Source: Porites lobata (Eukaryota > Cnidaria > Anthozoa > Scleractinia > Poritidae). Taken from it: a DNA stretch of 64,000 nucleotides. Both the position numbers and the translations under genes were made by a program. Below, in pieces: positions 1-12,107 of the stretch. Positions within the stretch are counted from its first letter, which is position 1; each line of letters starts with the position of its first letter. Location of the stretch: contig CALNXK010000034.1 in assembly GCA_942486035.1 (NCBI GenBank), forward strand, positions 519,001-583,000. Direction: 5' to 3'. The notes under the pieces are model-generated. The model had not been told where the DNA came from, made no database searches, and worked only from the letters and a program-made list of their open reading frames with translations.

Positions 1-13
1 CACCTTTCTACAG

Positions 14-124
14 ATGCTGGTCCTCTCACATTTACAACCTTTTTTACAGGGCTCAGAACATCTCTGCTATGCTAAGTCAATGAAATTCCAGCATAAGCTC
101 AAGGAAGCTGTGGATGTGAACTGA
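14..124 (+). CDS. 3' exon of a gene entering from the left
   Basis: An acceptor (ttctacag) ends at base 13 and an open frame of 36 codons follows, ending at TGA 122-124. The peptide contains GSEHLCYAKSMKFQHKLKEA, a lysine-rich and probably helical stretch. An AATAAA overlaps the stop at 124-129, so this could be a true terminal exon. Alternatively, a weak donor (GAT|GTGAAC) at 115/116 would join it in phase 0 to the exon at 1208, making it part of the next gene. I do not recognise the protein. Confidence 0.45.
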   Translation: MLVLSHLQPFLQGSEHLCYAKSMKFQHKLKEAVDVN

Positions 125-358
125 ATAAATCCTGATTATGTCAACTGAAACAATTACAGCTTTGTTTTTTTCCACGTTTCTTCCATTGTTTAATTAATTT
201 TTGCTTGCAATCATAACTAACTTTGCATGCTTCTCCAGTTTGTTATAAACTCAAACAGTTTTTCAAATGTAGTAACTTATATACATGTAGACGTGACACA
301 CATCAAAACATGTTCTAGAAAAAAGTATTGTGATCTTTTTAAAACTTGCGATTCACTA

Positions 359-780
359 ACCATAAATCCTCTATTAAGCTTCCCCCCCCCCTCTCAAATA
401 AGCCCCCTCCTTTTCAGGGGAAGAAAGTTAATAAGCCCCCACTCCTCTCATTAAAGTCCCCCTCCCCTCCCCATTATTATTTTTCAGTAATAAATGATAG
501 ACTGTATTAATCAATCATGACTGTTAAACTTTGTGTGGACTGATCCGGGATGGTTTTTTTACCAGCTGGAAGATTGAATTGTTTTTTATCCTCGGCTGCA
601 TGGCCTCCAACTTCTTGTTACTAAGGCTTTCCACTTTGTATTCTCCTGTTCTTTATGAAGAACTGATACCATCGTGTTTGCTAAATTAAATACATGTAAG
701 CCCCCCGTCTCTATTAAGTCCCCCTCAAATGTGTTTGAAATTAATAAGCCCTCCGGGGGGCTTAATAGAGGATTTATGGT
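359..780. mobile_element. MITE with 21-bp perfect terminal inverted repeats
   Basis: The first 21 bases (359-379, starting accataaatcctctattaag) are the exact reverse complement of 760-780. The interior has runs of AATAAGCCCCC and no coding capacity. It shares termini and interior (TTTTCAGGGGAA, a CGGCTGCA..GACCTCC-like block, a CTTTCCACTTTG-like block) with the copy at 4683-5088. No clear target-site duplication could be fixed. Confidence 0.85.
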
Positions 781-783
781 ACG

Positions 784-903
784 GCTCTTTTATCCAGAGA
801 AGAGAACCAACAAAGAACTCAACCCACTTGTGGCATTGACGGGAGGGCTTGAACCCAGGCCACACTGATGGGAGGGGAGTGCTTTTACCACTGTACCACC
901 CTT
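784..903 (-). mobile_element. tRNA-derived SINE fragment
   Basis: Read on the minus strand, it has an A-box-like tggtacagtgg and a B-box-like ggttcaagccc about 45 bases later, then tgggttgagttctttgttgg. That order is typical of a tRNA-headed SINE. It abuts the MITE ending at 780, so its 3' end is probably truncated. Confidence 0.6.
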
Positions 904-1207
904 AATGTTCCCCGACATGAAGTTATTTCAACCATAATGCCTCATAATTCACTGATCAGAGCCAAAAGGAGGCACAATATTACTTTTGGAAATTACCCAA
1001 CATCAATCAATTTAACTTCAAAGTAAGAAAGAAGATGGAAGAAAAACTAAGAGCAACCCCCTTTCCTTCCTCCACCGTCTTTCCAAGTAGGATTATAGTA
1101 ATTTAGAAGGACAGAGATCATTCCCGGATACGTAAGAGGTATCGATTTAGTGACCTCCTATCCTGAGTGTTCATGTTTAATTGTCCAATTTATCCTTGTC
1201 TCTCTAG

Positions 1208-3206
1208 AGTTCCAATCCAAATATGTCAGCAGCTCAAATGGCTGAAGTCAATGTGAGTGTTCTTAAATACAGTTAAATGAAATTTAACACAGTTAACTAC
1301 AAGGAGCACCATCACCTGTTGTCGGTCAGCAGTCAATGTGGTGGCTCAAACATAGTCAGCCTTGCTTGCATCAGCTCCATGTGCTTTGTACAGTGTTTCC
1401 TGGCAGTAAATCTTTTTATGGAGCCTTTGGATTATTATTTTACCCCATTCCCCCCTTAATTTTTCCACTTATTCTATTTAATTCTCCTTTTTTGTCAGAA
1501 TATTTTGGCATCTGCCTGTGCTAATGAGGCAGAGAATGCAAAATATGACAGAGTTGATGGCGACATGTCAAGCAATACGGGTCCTCAACCTGTGGCTACA
1601 CATTCTCCAGCTTCATCTTCCCATGCTCCTCTTAACACTGCCGCCAACTCGAGAAGTGTGGAACGCCCAACAGGTCAGTATACTTATTAGCAAGAAACAC
1701 ATTTTGTCCATTGTTTTCCTAGCCAATTGCACTGACTAGCTGAGAAGTTGGTATGTTTTGCCCCAGGCCACTAAAAATTCAAGGAAATAGGTCCTTTGCA
1801 GCTTGCAGTCATTGCAAAATTATGGGACACAATTTGACAAAACGAGATGTGGAAAGAGAATAAGAAAATTAATGCGATGGACTGATAAGACTAACTTACG
1901 ATTTTAGGGGCATTGCAAAGTTTTATGAGTTTGTATGAAAAAATTACTCAACTGCAAGGCGGCAGTCCAGTGACTTTCTTCATTGCTACAGATAGTATTT
2001 CCTCTGTTATTAACACCACCATAAAATTGCACTGGTAATAGTTTTAAGCTAAAATTGGCAGATGCCCAATTTGTTTTATGTTCCTTCAATGTCTACTGTT
2101 TTTTGGGTTGCATCCCATAATATTTGGCGTGAGATAGGTCGAGTGTTAGTAAGAGTTAATTGTTAATTGCTTTCCTTTTGTGAACCCTGGCCAACACTTA
2201 AAAGGTAACTTGTTACTTGTTGCTGGAGACCAAGGAACAGGATATTAACAGCCAAAATTGTTGCATGACGGTTTACCGGAAGAACATGAAACCCACTGTT
2301 TCATTCTCTTGCCACACCAGTTCCAGAACCATTTGATTTCCCCGCTTCTGTAGTATGACGTGCAATAATTTCACAGGGTTGCATGGAATAAGGCCTCTAA
2401 TATGATAAATGTCAAATTCTCCATCTGCTACACAAGCAAATACTAGGCAATTTGAAAGGAGAATCTAGCAGTTTGTCAGAAGAAGGTTTTTCTCATGCAC
2501 CCCTTCATCCCAATTAAATGACCATGGGTCTGTGAGGATTCTTGTCTTTTGTGGTCTGTGAGGTTTTGATGCTTGTTTAAGAGAGTAAAATAGGACAAAG
2601 AAATGAAAATTTCAGTTTTGCTGTAATACTTTCAAAAGAGAATGTCAGTAGACACACATGTAATGCATAAGAGTATGGAACAATAACTTGTCACAAAATC
2701 ATGCAACTCAAGTGGTTCCTTTGGAAATTGTCTGTGTTACATCATCCTAACCATTTCTTACTTGCGGGCATTCAGCATTGTTCAGCATTGAAACGTCATC
2801 ATTACCTAACAATTACATGTGGCCCCTGTACGTTCAAGGAAAGCTTTTTTTTCTGGTATAATGACTGCATATTTTAACTGAAAGTACTTTCCTTTATAAA
2901 CACCCTAGCTACTAGGATGCCTTCTCGAGATTTCGCCTGTCTGTGGACAATGAGGGTGAAACAAAGCCAGAGTACAAACCTTGTCATAATTTTATCCTAT
3001 TTCCTCCACTCCTCATAGCAATTTGTTGTGGTTTTTACTCAGAAAATGGTGCACCAACACTGCCCAAGCCAAAGGTGCTGACACAGTGTCAGATAAGCGC
3101 CACAGAAGTACAAGCCATAAGGCAGCTGATAGCAGGTTACAGGGAGTCAGCAGCCTTCCTGTATCGCTCGGCCGATGAGTTAGAGGCATTATTACCTCCT
3201 CTGTGA
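1208..3206 (+). CDS. Unrecognised protein, last three exons
   Basis: Three exons fit in phase: 1208-1252 (acceptor tctctag, donor gtgagt), 1499-1673 (acceptor tttgtcag, donor gtcagt) and 3043-3206 (acceptor ctcag, stop TGA 3204-3206). The joined reading is 127 residues. It begins with a low-complexity Ser/Ala/Asn/Pro-rich segment and ends with a compact helical module containing AIRQLIAGYRESAAFLYRSA and then DELEALLPPL. The charged, regular C-terminus looks conserved and resembles a short helix-hairpin interaction module, but I cannot name the family. Upstream exons lie at 14-124 or outside the window. The 3'UTR probably ends soon after the stop; an ATTAAA lies at 3295-3300. Confidence 0.6.
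1674..3042 (+). other. Intron of the unrecognised gene
   Basis: This 1.37-kb intron joins the exons ending at 1673 and starting at 3043. I see no gene, transposon termini or strong palindrome in it. A 10-base tandem doublet (cagcattgtt) occurs near 2774. Confidence 0.5.
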
Positions 3207-3461
3207 AATGATGTTACATTCCCCTGGTCAAGATTTAATGATGCAGAAATGAGATTTTAAAAAAGGTATTTAATAAGCTGTATGTAGACTGAACATTAAA
3301 TTATGGTCAGAAAGAGTAAATTGAAGATGATGTCAAGTCATATTTATTAGTATTCTTTTGTTACACTTAAATGGCTTACTTAGGCTGTGTCTTGTCATTG
3401 AAAAGCCTAAAATGGAATTTATCTTTGTTAATACATTTGTTACCCATTTTACTGTAGATTT

Positions 3462-3518
3462 GTACAGGGTCCCAATATTTTTGGGGGTATTTTTTTGTTC
3501 ATTTTCTGGGACCCTGTA
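3462..3518. repeat. Short palindrome downstream of the unrecognised gene
   Basis: Twelve-base perfect arms (tacagggtccca / tgggaccctgta) flank a T-rich loop of about 33 bases. It lies some 260 bp after the stop codon and could be a short foldback element or a 3'UTR/terminator hairpin. Confidence 0.5.
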
Positions 3519-4682
3519 GGCTGGAGATATTTTTCACGTTGACAGTTTTGTAGAAGTTTTCATTATAAGTCCCCAATAATAATTATATTAAGTTAAATTA
3601 TATTGATATTTATTTTGCAACTTTCCATTGGTAGTGCTAAAAAATGATAAATTATGTCTTTGAATATTGCTTAATAATAATACTCAAAAAATATTATTAT
3701 TACTGTGTCAAGGCGATAATGACATCTCCCCTAACAACCGTCTGTAGAAAATGTTTGCAAATTAATTAAAGTTTACTGTGAATTTATCAATTAATATTTT
3801 CTCTTTACTGTATCATTATTTTGCTTTTAGAACCAATAGGTAACACTTACAAATTTCCAGAATTTTTTTAAAAGGTCTCTTTGAACTCACTGTTCAATCC
3901 TAATTAACCAGTTTATGTTGCACTGATGAAGTTTGAACTTATCGTAATCTAGCTAACTTTTCAACTGCAACAAATAATGCACGGAATTGAAGGAAGGAGA
4001 ATTTTGAATATGAGCGCTGGGCAAAGAAAAGCGTGAAATCATGCGGTAATTTTTACAAAAAATTTGATACTCACTCCCACTCCCACTTGACTTGAGACTA
4101 TGAAAAGGTGCACAGAACTACAATTGATCCTATGTGATTCTTGATGTTATGTAAAATTCTCACATGTTTTGTTTACAAAATTATAAAGCAATGTGAAAGG
4201 AGAATTAAGCATTTTATCAAACGTTGCTCAGGGCTTTTTCCAGGCAACCTTTTTTTTGTTTCTTTTTCATCTCAAGTTCCACACTTCTTGTACATGTATG
4301 TAACCCCCACTCAGTTGCTCATATTCAAGTTTGATTAGCATTCAGTGCCCATCATGACCCTTAGTTAAAGTATTACATTATAACTGTATCATCTATCAAT
4401 TATACTATTGTTTTTTTTACACAAAACAATTTAGCAAGCTTCTGTAGGCAGTTTAGTAAACTTTATGGGCCGGTTATTTAAATGAACTTTACCCATCGTT
4501 AACATAACAGCATACAAGCGTTTTTTTAATCTGGCCGCCCCTAATTTCTAACCATAGTTTTTGAGGAAGATTATCAAGAAAGTATAATACCATTTGTTAG
4601 AAAACTGTCACTGCTTTATCTGGGTGAAAACCGTCTGTCCGAGTTGCTCAAAAGAGAGTTTTGTTAAAATTTTGAACTCTGG

Positions 4683-5088
4683 TTACTGTAAATCCTCCAA
4701 TAAGCGCCGTCCCCCCTCTTTTTCAGGGGAAAAACGTTATTAAGTCCCCCTCCTCTCCCACCTTATTTTTCACAACCAAATTAATGAAAGATGGACCAAT
4801 TGATCCGGTATGGTTTATTCATGTGCTGGAAGTTCGGATTTTTTTTCTGTCTTTGGCTGCAAGACCTCCCACGTCATTTGCCTAAGCTTTTCCACTTTGC
4901 ATCCTAGTTGTTTATGGAAAATAATTCCATCTTTTTTTGACAGTGTTGGTTAAAAAAGCAGTATTTTCCCCTTTTCGGTGACTCAAATAAGCCCTCTCTC
5001 AAATACCCCCCCTCCTCCTCTCAAACGTGCTTGAAATAAATAAGCCCCCCTCCCATCCCCCCGAGGCTTAATAGGGGATTTACAGTAA
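4683..5088. mobile_element. Second copy of the CTATTAAGC MITE
   Basis: Termini 4683-4705 and 5066-5088 are imperfect inverted repeats (ttactgtaaatcctccaata versus ttactgtaaatcccctatta). Interior blocks match the element at 359-780 in the same order and orientation. The length is 406 bp and it is non-coding. Confidence 0.8.
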
Positions 5089-5621
5089 TGCTATTGGGCT
5101 TCGGTCAACTGGTGCCCAGTTGTTCAAGAAATGCTGGATTAGATTTCATGACAACACATCCTCAGTCTTTATCTTCACTAGGATTGGACCTATAGATACA
5201 CTGATTGGCTCTGTGAATAGTAGTCTATGTTATGTTTCATTTGAATATCCGGCCTTACAAGACAGAATTTTGCTTGACAAGGATAAAAGTTGTGGACCTC
5301 ATTTACAGAATTGACATGTTGTAGTGACCAAATGATGGATGATGGCATAAGAAAAGGCATATTTGCTTTAAATTCTGACATTTCTTTACCGGGTCCATCG
5401 GTGTTCTATTACCTTCACAAAATATCAATGAAAAGAGATGTTCAGGACATGTTTTTATTGAAATATGCGATGGTTGTACAAAATTATTAATATCATTAAG
5501 TTATTCTTTTGGTAAATTATCTTTGAAATGTTGTTAATGTAGAGTTCAAATGTCAATAAATTTTTTTGACAATTATAAAGTGACGTTGAATTCTTTCGTT
5601 GTACACACACCAGCAGCAAAG

Positions 5622-5830
5622 GCCGGGGGGCACTCCCTTATTTGGTCTAAGCCATTATGTGCAAGAGAACAGGGTATGGTTTTAGGGCCTCCAGGCTCCT
5701 ATTCTGTATGCAAAACGAAACGAATTAGGGTCATAAAGGATTTTTTCTTGCCCTAAACAGGGTAGCAAAATGAACAAACTGGCCAAGTGGTCTTGCACAG
5801 GGTTTGACGTCCTTGGCCGCGTACCCCTGC
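5622..5830. repeat. Dispersed-repeat fragment
   Basis: It starts with a G-run followed by gcactcccttattt, then ggtatggttttaggg and a block with agggtagcaaaatgaac. It resembles the G-rich heads of the hAT-like MITEs elsewhere in the window, but no matching far end was found. Confidence 0.35.
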
Positions 5831-8055
5831 CAAACGTCCCTCGAGTGCTGCCCCCTCTTCCCTGGGAGCGAAGGCTACAGGAGTCCACACTCCTGTCGGG
5901 TAACGGGAAAGAGGGAGCACTGCTACATGCCCAGGTACTTACCTGATGGGGTAAACCGGAAATTCTGGCTGGAAAATCAAATAGCTCGATTTGTTTTGTT
6001 TGGAAAGCTTCTGTTCAGAAAACACTGATGTATGTTGTCGATTGAGGCGATGCCTTTCTTATACTCCTTTTAGCTGACTTGACTCTACTTCCTAGGGCGA
6101 CCTTCTCCCACATCGTCAATTTTAATCTCTGAATGTTTATGCAGGAAATTTTCTGCCACTTTCTCTCCTTTTCAGAGGTTTAATGGCGCCTTTTGGCTCT
6201 CCTTTGGAAAAAGTGAGTTAATGCTCACCTCGGCACCTCTTAGCTCCTTGTTATTCTTAGATCGCACTCACTTGAAACCCTGTAGCCTGCGTAGCAGGCG
6301 CCTATGTACGAGCTTATGTATTAGAGATCTCAGTCAATTCTAAGCTTGTCAATCCCTCCTTTCGCCCGCCCCATGTCAGGGAATGCGAATTCGGGAATTT
6401 GTTTACGTTTTGCTCGTGAAATCCGGAATCCTAGGCTTTGGAATCTGGGATACAGCTCCCATTAACGATTGGAATCCGGAATCCAAAATCCACAAGGTGG
6501 AATCCAGAATCCAAGACTGTCTTGTATTCCCTCCCATCGGGCGACTCTTGGCGTATTTTTCGGTTGTCATATTCTTGGGAAAGCTGTTAATGCCCAACGA
6601 TGGGAACTCGCAACCTGACTGATACCCTCCCCTTCCTACAGATGTCCGGGGGGATTGGCTTGGCTGGTATATCCAGATAGAACAAGATGAAAAATGCCCC
6701 CCTTCCCCCCCTACCCTACTCTCCGATGAGACAGTAACAGTGTGTATATTTGGGCGTGGCGGTGTGGACTCGGTCTATGGTTAGAGATGCTCGTTCGGAG
6801 AGTTTGAGATTTTAAATTGTTAAAAAAAGGTTGCCTAAAGTCTAAACTAAGAAATTATGTTGCCGAGCCCTTAAAAGTAGTGTATTCAATTTAAAGGGGC
6901 TCGCCCTCAATTGCTATGGAACTTAAAGTAAGCAAAGAAATTACATGTAAATGACAAAATCAGAGATCCGAGACAAACAAATATGTCTCCTGAGCATTAT
7001 TTTTGAAGTTGCAAGCAGCAGGGACCAACTTTGAAAAACTGTTAGGCTGAACAGTTTTCAAAAACCTTAATTTCAATCCGTTTCAATCTTCTCCAGTTTT
7101 CCCCATCCGTAGCATCTGTTGTTTCTGTTATGTTGTTTTAACCTTTTTTTAAAGAGAACAGACGGAAGATTGTTGTTGATCGAAATATCTAAAAGTCGAA
7201 ACTGTTCAAGGAAAGAGATTGGGATTGAGAAGGAGTGCCCAGTTGATGCTCTTTTCGATTCTTAATGACTCGAAATGCCAGACCTTCCAATTTCCCAGTA
7301 GAGCCTCCATCATCCTTGTAGACCGACTCAATTAAGTTGAAGTGAATTAAATTAATATTGCGTCTCGTTCCCACGGATTCCGGGGTGCTCCCCTGCTGAT
7401 TCGATTACCTGCCGTTTAAGTGGCAAACCATCGATCAACATATTTTATATTAAATCTTGTAATAAACGAGTGCTAATAAGTTCTTTAATTTGTTTTGAAT
7501 TATGATTTCCATCAAATGACAATATTGCATTGAAGGAGCTTGCAGTAATGGATATTTCATGGATATGCATCCCTATCTTTACGCCGGGCTAATTTCATGT
7601 TTATTATTTTTTTTACAAGTTTCGCTACCGATATACTTCTCTCAAAGCCAGTACAACATTTTTTGCATATGCTTCGGTTCTTTCTTAGTTTCTATAATCG
7701 ATTGGCGTTGACAGGAGATGTGACATTTTATTTGGTACCCTACTGAGATTGGAATGTTGCGTGACGACACTAAAAACGGCTGTGTAGCAGACTACTTTTG
7801 CAACGGATCTCAGAGTATACAAAATAGAAAAAATCAACTGCCTTTCCACCAAACTGGGTCTGCTGCGTGCGTGCTAGGCGTATTTTGGGCGGGCGAAACC
7901 GCCTTGTTTATGTTCGTACTGTTTCCTCTTCTCCTTTGGAGTTTCAAAATGGCGCTTCCGCGAGCAAAAGAAGAAAAGCAGGCACTGAAGGCTAGGTGCG
8001 TGCGCGCGAGGGGGTGCTGCGGGTATGTCCAGGACACTTACTCTAAACGACACCG
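5831..8055. other. Intergenic DNA with degenerate repeats
   Basis: No gene is supported. Around 6415-6510 the motif GGAATCC recurs in a degenerate tandem pattern. A small hairpin (gcctgcgtagcaggc) lies near 6286. One arm of a short foldback family lies at 7756-7793. Open frames here lack conserved motifs and mostly start with non-ATG codons. Confidence 0.5.
7756..7793. repeat. Single arm of the CACGCAACG foldback family
   Basis: The sequence gttgcgtgacgacactaaaa followed by acggctgtgtagcagact matches one arm plus the loop of the palindromes at 61246-61318 and, more distantly, 47545-47619. The partner arm is missing here. Confidence 0.6.
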
Positions 8056-8065
8056 TAGATATCAT

Positions 8066-8200
8066 ACCCTGGGTTCCAGAGGTTATTTTTCCTTATCTAA
8101 TTCCCGATAGTTCGCGGCGAAGCCTCGGGAGCTTTATCAACCTTAAGCACGGTTTATTTCATCCTCAGTATTTCGAGAACGGAGCTCTGGAGCCAGGGTG
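8066..8200. mobile_element. Short MITE with 10-bp target duplication
   Basis: The ends are inverted repeats: accctgggttccagag at the left and the complement of caccctggctccagag at the right. The flanks are an identical tagatatcat at 8056-8065 and 8201-8210. A 9-10 bp duplication is what Mutator-like elements make; that assignment is inference. Relatives are at 26330-26433, 30294-30458 and 63794-63988. Confidence 0.8.
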
Positions 8201-8416
8201 TAGATATCATATGACGCTACCCTTTTAACACAAAACCATGACCAACACGAAACTGTTTAAAAAGTGCATCCAGGAGTCACCATTTACAAATAAAAAAAGG
8301 TAAAAGGCGATAGGTTCGAACACTCTTAACCCCCGGCCGTTCCGGTCCCCGTTATTCCACTACCCTGCGAGGATGCGAGCAGAGGCTACTCGGGATGTGT
8401 ACTGGCGTGCGAAAGT

Positions 8417-8865
8417 CCCGGGGGGGGGTACTCCCTAATATGGGCTATATAGGTATGTGCGGCCCCAAAGGGTAGGGTTTTTCAGCCGTTTTGGTCATAA
8501 ATTGGGTATCGATTTTGGCTATTTTGCCGCCATTTTGGTCATAAATAGGGTAACGATTTTTGCACTGTAGTCTTGAATGCACTTTTTTAGAAGAAGCTAT
8601 TTCCTTATCATGTCCCCCTAACCGAATAAAAGCAGATAAACATTGCCTTTAACATTGGTCTGAACTAGGGAAATAATTATAAGGCAGGTCTGAAACAGGG
8701 TATTGATTTAAGGGTCAGGTCATAAATAGGGTATCAAATTTTTGGTTAGGTCATAAATAGGGTAGGGAAAATCGCAGATTTTGGTCATAAATAGGGTAAG
8801 GGTTTTGGGAAGCGGGCCGCACACCCCTACCCAATTCTTCTGCGAGTACCCCCCCCCCCCCGGGG
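8417..8865. mobile_element. hAT-like MITE with 8-bp target duplication
   Basis: The left end is cccgggggggggtactc and the right end is its complement (gagtac, C-run, gggg). The flanking direct repeat gcgaaagt is at 8409-8416 and 8866-8873. The interior repeats ggtcataaatagggta. The 8-bp duplication suggests hAT transposase mobilisation. No coding capacity. Confidence 0.85.
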
Positions 8866-9249
8866 GCGAAAGTACATATCGCCCACGCAAGGACATATCG
8901 CGAAATTGTACCCTCTGCTCGTGGGGTGTTATTCCGATGGTAGTTTCAATAGATGCTCTCCTTTTGGGAATAAACATCTACTGAATAAATTTGTATGCAC
9001 CTATTGTTAGATCCCTTAAATAACTGGATTCACAACAACAGGATAGAAAGCGTGGAGAGTAATAGAACTTGCATGAACAAATAGCCTTGTATGAATCTAT
9101 TCTCATCAAAAACCTCCCATCAATATAGACAGACAGTTTGTAGCCATTTCAAGTGCATTCGCATTGAGGTTTATTTCGGCAAGAAAGCATTCGCTGACTT
9201 TGCCATGCTCTGCGATTGAAAACAAGAGGCGTCGTGTGGCGCTGGCTGA

Positions 9250-9620
9250 CCACAGTCAAGATGGTAATCAATATAACTAACCAGACGCGCTTTATGGTCA
9301 GTCGCTTCCTTTTGAAATTAGTTCCATCCATTGTTGATGCTTGTTCGTTCGGCCGCACTCGACCTTTGCACCGGAAGTGGATTCAAATCCAAAACCCCAC
9401 AGTCACAAGAAGAGCACGTCGCTTTCTGTTGTTTGCAATCAATAAAACAAACCAGACTCGCTTGGTGGTTAGCTCACTCCCTTTTGAAAACAGTTTGATC
9501 TCCGTCTTTCGTTGTTTGATCACTGACCAATTTTAAAACCACTCAGCCACAGCACCGGAAGTGAATTCAGCGCCCAAAACTGTCTCCGTTAAGCAACGAG
9601 CACGTACCTAATTTTCTACC
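9250..9620. repeat. Degenerate tandem repeat, two units of ~180 bp
   Basis: Blocks recur in order: aaccagacgcgctt / aaccagactcgctt, ccttttgaaa, gttgatgc / gtttgatc, and caccggaagtggattca / caccggaagtgaattca. A third partial unit may begin near 9677 (ccactgaccggaactgac). Divergence suggests an old duplication. Confidence 0.6.
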
Positions 9621-9719
9621 CTTTTGTTTTGCATCTTATTTTAGATCGCAGGTTTACACCTAGCGATCTATGTTTGATCCACTGACCGGAACTGACAAAA
9701 CCTTTCAGCCACAATACAA

Positions 9720-9756
9720 TCAAGGATATCAAGGATATCAAGGATATCAAGGATAT
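9720..9756. repeat. Minisatellite (CAAGGATAT)x4
   Basis: Four head-to-tail copies of the nine-base unit caaggatat are directly visible. Confidence 0.95.
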
Positions 9757-9787
9757 GCTCGTAATATTTCTCTTATTTTTGCTTTGA

Positions 9788-9830
9788 AAAGAAGAAGAAG
9801 AAGAAGAAGAAGAAGAAGAAAAAAAAAAAA
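9788..9830. repeat. (GAA)n and poly-A microsatellite
   Basis: About ten GAA units are followed by an A-run. The open frame through it (Arg/Lys homopolymer) is a by-product of the repeat. Confidence 0.95.
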
Positions 9831-12107
9831 ACAAAAAACAAGTAACGGTATTACTATTCGCTTCATCTTGAAACATTTCATGAATTTATCCTACCCTTGT
9901 TTCGCTATTTCGCCATAATAGATTGCGTTACAATGTCACACATTCATTTGCGTTACTAGTCTTCATTCACACATGCCCTGTGGTACATGTGGAATGTTGT
10001 GATATTTTCAGTGCAAATCGCCTTGTTCCGTGCTTTAAAAGTTATATTATTATATTTCCTTTGATGAGAAATTCGCAAACTTTCATCCACGCAAGACCAT
10101 CAGTGAAAACAAACATCCGACCTAAAGCAAACAGCTTTTCTATTGCGGAAAAAGCCCTCACCACACCCTTCCGTGTTTTATATATTTGTCTTTTGATAAA
10201 GCAGAGTTCCTTTCTCGTTAATAACTTTATCAGCTACCCGTTCGGAAACAAATTAACACCTACAAGCTTGCTTTCAGACTGAGAAATCTCATGACTTTTA
10301 GCCTGGCTTGGGCCGGGGTGTGAGAAATTCTGCTCTGCCTGTAGATTTCCATGCTCAGTTTGTCGTTAGAATAAGCAAGGGTTTCTGCAGACAGCTTTGC
10401 AGACATAGTTGCCAGCATCCAGATTGAAGTTCACATAGTAACAAATTAAAATAATCGTAAATTGTTTACAGAAATGGCGGTATCACTAAACGTACACACT
10501 TGACTTGTCGCGTGAGACATCATAAATACTCGCTCAAGCAGAAACGTTAACGGCCACAGATCAACTACTGCCCACGTCATTTCCAGTGATATTCTTAGCG
10601 GACAGGAAATGTGTAATTGCACAGGAATGCAACTACAATTTCACTATCAGCTGTCGTTATTTTCCCACGGCCTTTCTGAAAGCGGATAACTTTTTCTCGT
10701 TCACGCGCTCGACCCAAAAATTTGACCTCTGGATGTACCATGCGCCGACTAATTGCTCAAGAATTTTCACATGTTTTGAACGAAGTAAATCCAACAGCCT
10801 GTTGGCTCTTTGAAAAATGGAAAAGAAAATATTATGAAATATTTTAACTCAATAGCAATATAAGTAGCTGCCTGTGAAGCATCGTTACGGTTCAAGAACC
10901 ATAAAATGTTTTAAAAATATACAGTAAATAACCCCCACGAGGCTTATTTAACCATGTTATAATAGCTCAGCTGTTAAGGAAAAGGGATAGAAAATGTTCA
11001 GGCGTCAGGCTTAAACATTTTTCAGGTCTGGTTTTACCGATCAAACACTCGATAGGCGTCGATCGAAGAGTCATGCGGCGACATCCGCGAAGGCTTAACA
11101 TAATCTTACCGCACAATGCACCAAGCAACCAAGTTCATTCATTCTGAACAAAGTGGCGTTCGTGGAATTTCTCTCAGTTTACAAAGCAAGTTTGGACAAT
11201 CCTGAACTTGTGATCTTTAATATCTGTTTGCTTGCCAAGCAAAGCAGTGTTTACATACTTATTTTCCCGGGAACGGCCGAGAAACACGAGAATTCGACTC
11301 CTGAATGTTAACATTCTACGTACTTTCGCAATAACATCACACCTCAAACATTAATCAGAGGCTAATTGGCGAGAAACGTTCATCGCAAAGGGTTTTCTAC
11401 TAAATACAAACAATACGCTAATCTTGGATTTAAACTTACACCAACCTAACGGATCAAATTACTGAACTTTCAATCCAAATTCATTTGCACCAAAAGCCGA
11501 AAGCGGCCAACCATGGTTTTACACAGTAAAAACGGGTATCCAGAATTCTGTTCGAAAACTTCACGCATAACATATCTAACATTCCTTTTATCTGAAAAAA
11601 TCAAGCAAAACTACAGTCCCCAAGGACTCGAAACAAAACCTACAGCTCTAATCATTGACGTTAATTTATGGAAATCTATACGAGTCTTTCCCGCGCTTTG
11701 ACGCAATATATGCAAATTATATCCATTCATTCGAACTTTGGCAGTCAAAAAAATGATCAGATCAAAGTAAAACTTATCGTCCTATAAGGAAAAGCGCCAA
11801 TTTCGACAAGGAAAGCTCATACTTTTTTTTTCATTACTTTTCAATCACAAACTGCTTAGCGTTGAGACAACGCAAAAATTTATCATCTTCACTTTGAATG
11901 AAATTTGGTTTACAGAGCGGAAGCGCTACTTGCTACAGTCGCACAACTAAATCGAGACAAATATTGGACCAAATTTTCTAGGATCCTACGCTTTCTTTAC
12001 AAAATACATATTCTTTTAGGCTTTATATTTATATATATACAATCTTCCTCTTAGTTCTTTTGAGTAAAAGACGAGTTACTACACGTAGATTAGAGCAAAC
12101 AAAAAAG
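9831..12107. other. DNA downstream of the MYC homologue
   Basis: No protein gene is supported. The part nearest 12107 is expected to be MYC 3'UTR; it is AT-rich with a tatatata stretch near 12035. I could not identify a convincing AATAAA on the minus strand. Confidence 0.4.

Noticed and set aside
9250..9760. CRISPR-like spaced repeats
   Set aside because: The repeats are adjacent tandem units without uniform spacers, and the genome is eukaryotic.
9670..9918. Plus-strand frame with Gln-Gly-Tyr repeats and a poly-Arg run
   Set aside because: It is a direct read-through of the CAAGGATAT and GAA repeats.
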